Assembly: GCF_024707505.1 (NCBI RefSeq)
Contig: NZ_CP102604.1
Coordinates: forward strand, 2,976,001 to 3,040,000
Direction of reading: 5' to 3'
Source of the DNA: Pantoea sp. SOD02
Lineage (GTDB): Bacteria; Pseudomonadota; Gammaproteobacteria; Enterobacterales; Enterobacteriaceae
DNA: 64,000 nt
Part shown: positions 59,239-64,000 of the stretch, piece after piece
How the letters are laid out: each line of letters begins with the position of its first letter
Numbering within the stretch: the stretch's first letter is position 1
Program-made: the position numbers and the translations under genes
Notes under the pieces: model-generated
What the model saw: the letters and a program-made list of their open reading frames with translations, nothing else
The model's database searches: none
Told to the model about the DNA's origin: nothing

Positions 59239-59385
59239 GGTAATTCCCTCACCAGTCCCAGAAGTTAAGAAAACGCAATTTCGCGCAATTTCACATCAAC
59301 CCGCCGACTTTAGCAATCACACCCTTGAGATAGCGTTCACATTCCCGGACACTGGTCGTTTCCCGTTTGCTGAGAAGAGGTTGCT

Positions 59386-60225
59386 ATGACAGCCATATTT
59401 GTGTCCGCTGATTGGTTGAAAGAACATTACACCGAGGAAACATTGCAGGTGCTTGATGCCCGCATGTTGCCGCCTGGCCAGGAAGCCGTACGCGATCTGC
59501 AGGCTGAATATCTGGTTGGCCATCTGCCGAATGCCCCGTTCTTTGATATCGAAGCGTTGTCCGATCACACCTCACCTTATCCGCACATGATGCCGCGCGC
59601 CGAATCCTTTGCGGTGGCGATGCGCGAATTGGGCGTCAGCCAGGATAAACATCTGGTGGTGTATGACGAAGGCAACCTGTTCTCGGCACCGCGCGCATGG
59701 TGGATGCTGCGCGCCTTTGGCTGCGAAAATGTGTCGATTCTCGCCGGAGGATTACAGGGCTGGAAAGCGGCCGGTTTCGATGTCGCCACCGGACCAGTAA
59801 GTTTACCGGAAGGCGAATTCGAAGCGACTTATGATGGCGCACAGGTGAAACGCCTGACCGACGTGCTGCTGATCAGCCACGAAGGCGGTGCGCAAATTAT
59901 TGATGCACGCGCGGCCAACCGTTTTAACGCCGAAGTGGATGAACCGCGTCCGGGCTTGCTGCGCGGACATATTCCTCACAGCCTGAACGTGCCGTGGAAC
60001 AGTTTGGTGGTAAATGGTGAACTGAAACCGGCAGCGGAACTGCGCGATCTGTTTGATCAGGCGGGCGTAAAACTGGATCAGCCGGTGATTGCCAGCTGCG
60101 GTTCAGGTGTTACGGCGGTGGTGGTGATTCTGGCGCTGACGTCGCTGGGTGTACGGGATGTGACGCTGTACGACGGTTCGTGGGGCGAATGGGGCAGCCG
60201 CGACGATTTACCGATCGAGAAGTAA
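59386..60225 (+). CDS. sseA: 3-mercaptopyruvate sulfurtransferase SseA
   Basis: SseA transfers sulfur from 3-mercaptopyruvate to thiol acceptors or cyanide. The 279 residues have two rhodanese domains, and the catalytic loop is CGSGVTA in IASCGSGVTAVVVIL of the second. The ATG at 59386 has GAAGAGG upstream. It diverges from yfhM and converges on sseB, with a REP copy between them. It offers a possible sulfur source independent of IscS. Confidence 0.96.
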   Translation: MTAIFVSADWLKEHYTEETLQVLDARMLPPGQEAVRDLQAEYLVGHLPNAPFFDIEALSDHTSPYPHMMPRAESFAVAMRELGVSQDKHLVVYDEGNLFSAPRAWWMLRAFGCENVSILAGGLQGWKAAGFDVATGPVSLPEGEFEATYDGAQVKRLTDVLLISHEGGAQIIDARAANRFNAEVDEPRPGLLRGHIPHSLNVPWNSLVVNGELKPAAELRDLFDQAGVKLDQPVIASCGSGVTAVVVILALTSLGVRDVTLYDGSWGEWGSRDDLPIEK

Positions 60226-60230
60226 TAGCA

Positions 60231-60254
60231 GGTCGCCATAAATGGCGACCCTAC
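60231..60254. repeat. REP-like palindrome between sseA and sseB
   Basis: GGTCGCCATAAATGGCGACC then CTAC, between the convergent 3' ends of sseA and sseB. Confidence 0.85.
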
Positions 60255-60268
60255 ATGTAAGGTGCGGG

Positions 60269-61036
60269 TTATATAATCCGCTGACTGCCCTTGAAATCGC
60301 GCAGGAAACTGCCCCAGCGACGTTCATAGAAAGGCGTGATGTGGGCAGTAAAGAAGTGGCTCACGCCGCGGTCTTCATTCACCACTTCACAGATATCAAT
60401 GGGGGCATCATCGGCCAGCGTGTCTGTTGCTACGCCGCCCGCCGCTTGAATAATTTCATCGATATCGCTATCGGCTTCGATACCAATCAGCAGGTTGGGT
60501 TCTTCGGTGGCACTTTCGCGAATGCTGGCGATGTAAGCACGGCGCACCTGCTTGTACTTGGCAAACAGCTGCGTCAGTGAATCAATCATCTGCGCTGGCG
60601 GCTCGGCCACTTCAGACAGCAGCAGCGCCTGGCCGCCTTCCAGCACGGTTTGCTGGCTCAGCGCACTGCCCTCTTCGCCAATCAGATGCGCGATTTCACC
60701 CGGCGAAAACTCTTTGCCCGCTGGCAGCTTCGGATTGAGGAACAGCGTTTCGCCTTGCGTAATCTCAAACAGCGTACGCACCGGCATGCGCAGATAAGGC
60801 TGCTCATCTTTGATTGCCTCGCCCATCGCTTCTTCGGAGGTGAAGAACGGGATCACGCTGCCACCACCCTCTTTTTCCCAATGCTGTAATTCGACCGGCG
60901 AAGTCGCATCAAACTGCTCAGCGGGACTTTCGCCTGGCACCCAAACATCGGCGTCCAGCAGCAGTTGGAAAAATTCCGGACGGTGCGCAGGCTCGGTGGC
61001 CGCCAGCTTCAGCACCTCTTCAAGACGGTTACTCAT
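60269..61036 (-). CDS. sseB: SseB, enhanced serine sensitivity protein
   Basis: The 255-residue protein is close to E. coli SseB (258), whose molecular role is not well defined. Over-expression increases serine sensitivity. Visible are an acidic helical N terminus (LAATEPAHRPEFFQLLLDADVWVPG) and a beta-rich C-terminal part with PIDICEVVNEDRGVSHFF. It is separated from pepB by an intrinsic terminator. Confidence 0.93.
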   Translation of the reverse strand: MSNRLEEVLKLAATEPAHRPEFFQLLLDADVWVPGESPAEQFDATSPVELQHWEKEGGGSVIPFFTSEEAMGEAIKDEQPYLRMPVRTLFEITQGETLFLNPKLPAGKEFSPGEIAHLIGEEGSALSQQTVLEGGQALLLSEVAEPPAQMIDSLTQLFAKYKQVRRAYIASIRESATEEPNLLIGIEADSDIDEIIQAAGGVATDTLADDAPIDICEVVNEDRGVSHFFTAHITPFYERRWGSFLRDFKGSQRII

Positions 61037-61048
61037 TTATCGTATTCC

Positions 61049-61077
61049 AAAAAAGACGGCAAGCTTACGCCTGCCGT
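61049..61077 (-). terminator. Intrinsic terminator of pepB
   Basis: On the minus strand ACGGCA pairs with TGCCGT around GGCGTAAGCT, with an inner GC/GC pair and GTAA loop, then CTTTTTT. It ends the iscR-iscS-pepB transcript before sseB. Confidence 0.85.
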
Positions 61078-61085
61078 GATGAGGA

Positions 61086-62372
61086 CTATTTTAGTAACAG
61101 ATTGGCGACAGTGCGCACACCCAAACCGGTCGCACCAGCGGACCACTGATCCACCGCGCCTTTGCGATACGTCGCGGAGCAGTCAATGTGCAGCCAGCCT
61201 TGCTGATATTTGCTGACAAAATGCGACAGGAACGCCGCCGCGCTGCTCGCACCTGCCGCGTGTGACGGGCTGGCGATGTTATTCAGATCGGCAAAGTTCG
61301 AAGGCAGATGGCTGCGATGGAACTCGGCCAGCGGCAAGCGCCAGAAGGCTTCGTTTTCGCCGGTCGCACTGCCGAGCAGCGATTCCGCCAGCACATCGTC
61401 AAAGGTAAACAGCGCGTGGTAATCGTTGCCCAAGGCGGTTTTCGCCGCGCCGGTCAGCGTTGCCGCATCGATCAGCAGTTCAGGATTCTGCTCGCTGGCA
61501 TCGATCAGGCCATCGGCCAATACCAGGCGACCTTCCGCATCAGTATTCATCACTTCCACGGTTTTACCGTTGCGATAGCGAATGATGTCGCCCAGGCGGA
61601 ATGCGTTGCCGCTGACCATGTTGTCGGCGCAGCACAGATACAGTTTCACGCGCTTGTTCAGACCGCGCGAAATCGCCAGCGCCAGTGCGCCGGTCAAGGT
61701 TGCCGCGCCGCCCATATCGGACTTCATCGAGTCCATGAAGGCGCTTTGCTTCAGGCTGTAACCGCCGGTATCGAAGGTGATACCTTTACCGACCAGACAA
61801 GCATAAACCGGCGCACTTTCATCGCCGCCTGGGTTGTAATCCAGCGCCAGCAATACCGGCGCGCGCGTTGAACCACGGCCCACGGTGTGAATGCCGGCAT
61901 AACCCTGCTCGCGCAGATCGTCGCCTTTGGTGATGCGATAGCTCACCGCTTTGCCGCCCACTTCATTGATCAGATCAACCGCGTTATGCGCCAGCTGCTC
62001 TGGACTAAGATCTTCCGCCGGCAGGTTAATGGTGTCGCGCACCCAATCGACAATCTTCAGACGACGCGCAAATTCAGCCTGATCGGCCTCATTGAATTCC
62101 GGCCATTCGACCTGACGTTTGCCTTTCGGGCTGCGATAGCCTTGCCAGAATGCCCAGCACTTCTCTAAATCCCAGCCTTCGCCCTGCAGTGAGACGTGAC
62201 GAATGCCCTGACCGTCCAGCTTGCGACCCGCGCGCTGGATGCTCATCAGCGCATCTGCGCCAGTCAGGTGAATGGTCATGCCACTTTCGTTACTGCTCAG
62301 CAGCGCTTTATCACCCCAGCGCGCGTCGGCGGCCTGGGAGCTGAGCGTAATTATCATCGGTTGTGTTGTCAT
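61086..62372 (-). CDS. pepB: Peptidase B (M17 leucyl aminopeptidase)
   Basis: PepB is a dimetal leucine aminopeptidase. The 428 residues (E. coli 427) hold the metal-binding segments [29 protein letters not shown] and [12 protein letters not shown]. In E. coli pepB closes the isc gene cluster. Here it starts 62 nt after the iscS stop, with no iscU, iscA, hscB, hscA, fdx or iscX between. It probably shares the isc transcript. Confidence 0.96.
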   Translation of the reverse strand: MTTQPMIITLSSQAADARWGDKALLSSNESGMTIHLTGADALMSIQRAGRKLDGQGIRHVSLQGEGWDLEKCWAFWQGYRSPKGKRQVEWPEFNEADQAEFARRLKIVDWVRDTINLPAEDLSPEQLAHNAVDLINEVGGKAVSYRITKGDDLREQGYAGIHTVGRGSTRAPVLLALDYNPGGDESAPVYACLVGKGITFDTGGYSLKQSAFMDSMKSDMGGAATLTGALALAISRGLNKRVKLYLCCADNMVSGNAFRLGDIIRYRNGKTVEVMNTDAEGRLVLADGLIDASEQNPELLIDAATLTGAAKTALGNDYHALFTFDDVLAESLLGSATGENEAFWRLPLAEFHRSHLPSNFADLNNIASPSHAAGASSAAAFLSHFVSKYQQGWLHIDCSATYRKGAVDQWSAGATGLGVRTVANLLLK

Positions 62373-62400
62373 CGCGTGGCTCCGTTTGCGTTAGGTGTCA

Positions 62401-62424
62401 CCTTGCGCCAGAACCGGCGCAAGG
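62401..62424 (-). other. Perfect hairpin at the iscS-pepB junction
   Basis: CCTTGCGCC, loop of 6 nt, GGCGCAAGG gives a 9-bp perfect stem in the 62-nt gap. No T run follows, so it could set relative mRNA stability of iscS and pepB rather than terminate. Confidence 0.65.
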
Positions 62425-62434
62425 GGTGCATGAA

Positions 62435-63607
62435 TTAGCGGGCGTTTGTTGCAGGCGAGAGCGCCCGCAAACGCGTTACCGCTTTGTTAACCAGCTCGAT
62501 AGCGTACTCAATTTCCTCTGCGCTGGTGAAGCGTCCGAGCGAAAAACGCAGCGAGCTGTGTGCCAGCTCCTGCTCAACGCCCATCGCGCGCAGCACATAG
62601 GAAGGTTCGAGACTGGCCGAGGTACAGGCGGAACCGGATGACAGCGCCAAATCTTTCAGCGCCATAATCAGCGATTCGCCATCGACGTGGGCAAAACTGA
62701 TATTGAGGATGTTCGGAGCGCCCTGCTCCAGCGAACCGTTCAGGTTCACGTTACCCAGTTGACTAATGCCGCGCCACAGACGCTGGCGCAACTCGGCCAG
62801 ACGCGCCATTTCGCTGCTCATCTCTTCGCGCGCAATGCGGTAGGCTTCGCCCATGCCGACAATCTGATGCACCGGTAAAGTGCCCGAACGCATGCCGCGC
62901 TCGTGGCCGCCACCGTGCATCTGCGCATCAATTTGCAGACGCGGTTTACGACGCACCCACAGCGCGCCGATGCCTTTCGGTCCATACAGTTTATGCGCCG
63001 AGAAGGACATCAAATCCACCGGCAGTTCAGTGACATCAATCGACAGTTTGCCGACGCTTTGCGTGGCATCAACGTGGAACAGGATGTCACGCGCACGGCA
63101 CAGCGCGCCGAGTGCGGCGATATCCTGAATCACACCGGTTTCATTATTGACGTGCATCAGCGACACCAGCACCGTGTCGTCGCGCAGTGCAGATTCGAGC
63201 ATCTGCGGCGTGACGATACCGTCGCTGCCCGGCTGTAAGAAGGTGACATCAAAGCCTTCGTGCGCCAGTTGCTGGCAACTGTCGAGCACTGCTTTGTGTT
63301 CGGTTTGGCTGGTAATAATGTGCTTGCCGCGCGCCTGATGGCATTGTGCGGCACCTTTAATGGCAAGGTTGTCCGCTTCGGTAGCGCCGGAGGTAAAGAC
63401 GATTTCACGCGGATCGGCGTTGACCAACTCCGCAATCTGATTGCGAGCCACATCAACGGCTTCTTCAGCCTGCCAGCCAAAACGGTGGGAACGGGACGCG
63501 GGGTTACCGAAAGTGCCATCCATCGTGAGGAACTGCATCATTTTGGTGGCGACACGCGGATCCGCAGGCGTAGTAGCTGCGTAATCCAGGTAAATCGGTA
63601 ATTTCAT
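62435..63607 (-). CDS. iscS: Cysteine desulfurase IscS, C-terminally shortened
   Basis: IscS takes sulfur from cysteine by PLP chemistry and hands it to scaffold and tRNA-modifying proteins. The PLP lysine lies in [12 protein letters not shown] and the persulfide Cys328 in [15 protein letters not shown]. Length is 390 against 404 in E. coli. After LRALSP it ends ATNAR instead of the longer tail (WEMYKQGVDLNSIEWAHH in E. coli). That tail contributes to IscU binding. The catalytic part looks intact. It follows iscR by 89 nt and precedes pepB by 62 nt. Confidence 0.95.
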   Translation of the reverse strand: MKLPIYLDYAATTPADPRVATKMMQFLTMDGTFGNPASRSHRFGWQAEEAVDVARNQIAELVNADPREIVFTSGATEADNLAIKGAAQCHQARGKHIITSQTEHKAVLDSCQQLAHEGFDVTFLQPGSDGIVTPQMLESALRDDTVLVSLMHVNNETGVIQDIAALGALCRARDILFHVDATQSVGKLSIDVTELPVDLMSFSAHKLYGPKGIGALWVRRKPRLQIDAQMHGGGHERGMRSGTLPVHQIVGMGEAYRIAREEMSSEMARLAELRQRLWRGISQLGNVNLNGSLEQGAPNILNISFAHVDGESLIMALKDLALSSGSACTSASLEPSYVLRAMGVEQELAHSSLRFSLGRFTSAEEIEYAIELVNKAVTRLRALSPATNAR

Positions 63608-63653
63608 TGCGCTAAAACTCCGTATAAAAAATCATACGTCTTTATAGCACGAA

Positions 63654-63685
63654 TCGGCCCATCCTGAGTTAACAGGAAAGGCCGA
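63654..63685 (-). other. Hairpin between iscR and iscS
   Basis: On the minus strand TCGGCC and GGCCGA pair, then TCCTG and CAGGA pair above a small internal loop, with loop TTAACT. In E. coli a stable structure after iscR protects the iscR part of the mRNA when RyhB targets iscS. This could serve that role. Confidence 0.55.
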
Positions 63686-63696
63686 GCCAGAATAGA

Positions 63697-64000
63697 TTAA
63701 GCGCGCAGATTAACGTTGATGGTTTCTTGCACACGATGCTGCTGGAAGCGGCGATTATCGACCGTGTTCTGACGATCGGCCACTTCGAGGATTTCCTGAT
63801 TATTCACCAGTTCCGCCAGCGTGATGTTGTTGAGGAAATCGCTAATGCGCTCACTCAGGTCACGCCACAAAACGTGGGTCAGGCAACGCTCGCCGCCCTG
63901 GCAGCCTTCTTTGCCCTGGCATTTGGTGGCATCGACAGATTCGTCAACGGCGGTAATCACCGCGCCCACAGCAATCGCGCTTGAATCTTTACCTAACAGA
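63697..64000 (-). CDS. iscR: IscR Fe-S responsive regulator, C-terminal part
   Basis: The gene runs off the right edge, and the last 100 residues are visible. The [2Fe-2S] ligand region [22 protein letters not shown] keeps all three Cys and the His. The C terminus [16 protein letters not shown] and [18 protein letters not shown] is IscR-like. IscR represses isc and controls suf according to cluster status. It heads the operon with iscS. Confidence 0.96.
   Translation of the reverse strand, partial: LLGKDSSAIAVGAVITAVDESVDATKCQGKEGCQGGERCLTHVLWRDLSERISDFLNNITLAELVNNQEILEVADRQNTVDNRRFQQHRVQETINVNLRA

Overview
The window is a stretch of enterobacterial chromosome with GC content near 54-55%. 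Its backbone follows the order known from Escherichia coli around dapA-guaBA-hisS-isc: bamC, dapA, gcvR, bcp, perM, bepA, arsC-like, hda, uraA, upp, purMN, ppk-ppx, yfgG, guaBA, xseA, yfgJ, der, bamB, yfgM, hisS, ispG, rodZ, rlmN, ndk, pbpC, yfhM, sseA, sseB, pepB, iscS, iscR. Divergence from E. coli, the inserted genes and the dispersed palindromic repeats suggest an Erwiniaceae-like host such as Pantoea or Erwinia. That assignment is inference. No rRNA, tRNA, integrase, prophage or CRISPR array was seen.

Layout: 1-3.4 kb holds bamC-dapA, gcvR, bcp and perM. 3.5-12.4 kb is the first accessory block: a Cache-GGDEF diguanylate cyclase, a six-gene LacI regulator/ABC importer/GpdQ-like phosphodiesterase operon, and a tandem pair of DsrE-like exported proteins. 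13-19.6 kb returns to the backbone (bepA to purN). 19.7-24.1 kb is a large-subunit pstCAB set without pstS or phoU, divergent from ppk-ppx. 27.9-32.5 kb holds tehB, yfgG, mgtE, a HicA-like toxin/HTH antitoxin candidate, a small YodC-like gene and a DUF3750 gene. 32.7-37.3 kb is guaBA and xseA. 37.4-41.5 kb is a third accessory block: protealysin-like protease, its emfourin-type inhibitor, a KGG protein and a PQQ glucose dehydrogenase. 41.9-64 kb is backbone again.

Three things stand out. (1) The isc locus is rearranged: iscR and iscS are followed directly by pepB, so iscU, iscA, hscB, hscA, fdx and iscX are absent from their usual place, and IscS has lost its C-terminal tail. (2) The LacI/ABC/phosphodiesterase operon has an upstream array of Pho-box half sites in 11-bp phase and a perfect 24-bp palindrome just before the regulator gene. 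This points to joint phosphate-starvation and substrate control of phosphodiester scavenging. (3) A toxin-antitoxin-like pair at 30.4-31.2 kb carries a HicA-type core with a cysteine-rich insert and has a palindrome overlapping a consensus -35.

A family of REP-like palindromes (core GGTCGCCATNNATGGCGACC, often followed by CTAC) lies between genes, mostly at 3' ends. It forms a four-unit 44-bp-period array inside the phosphodiesterase operon. One ERIC element sits between upp and uraA.
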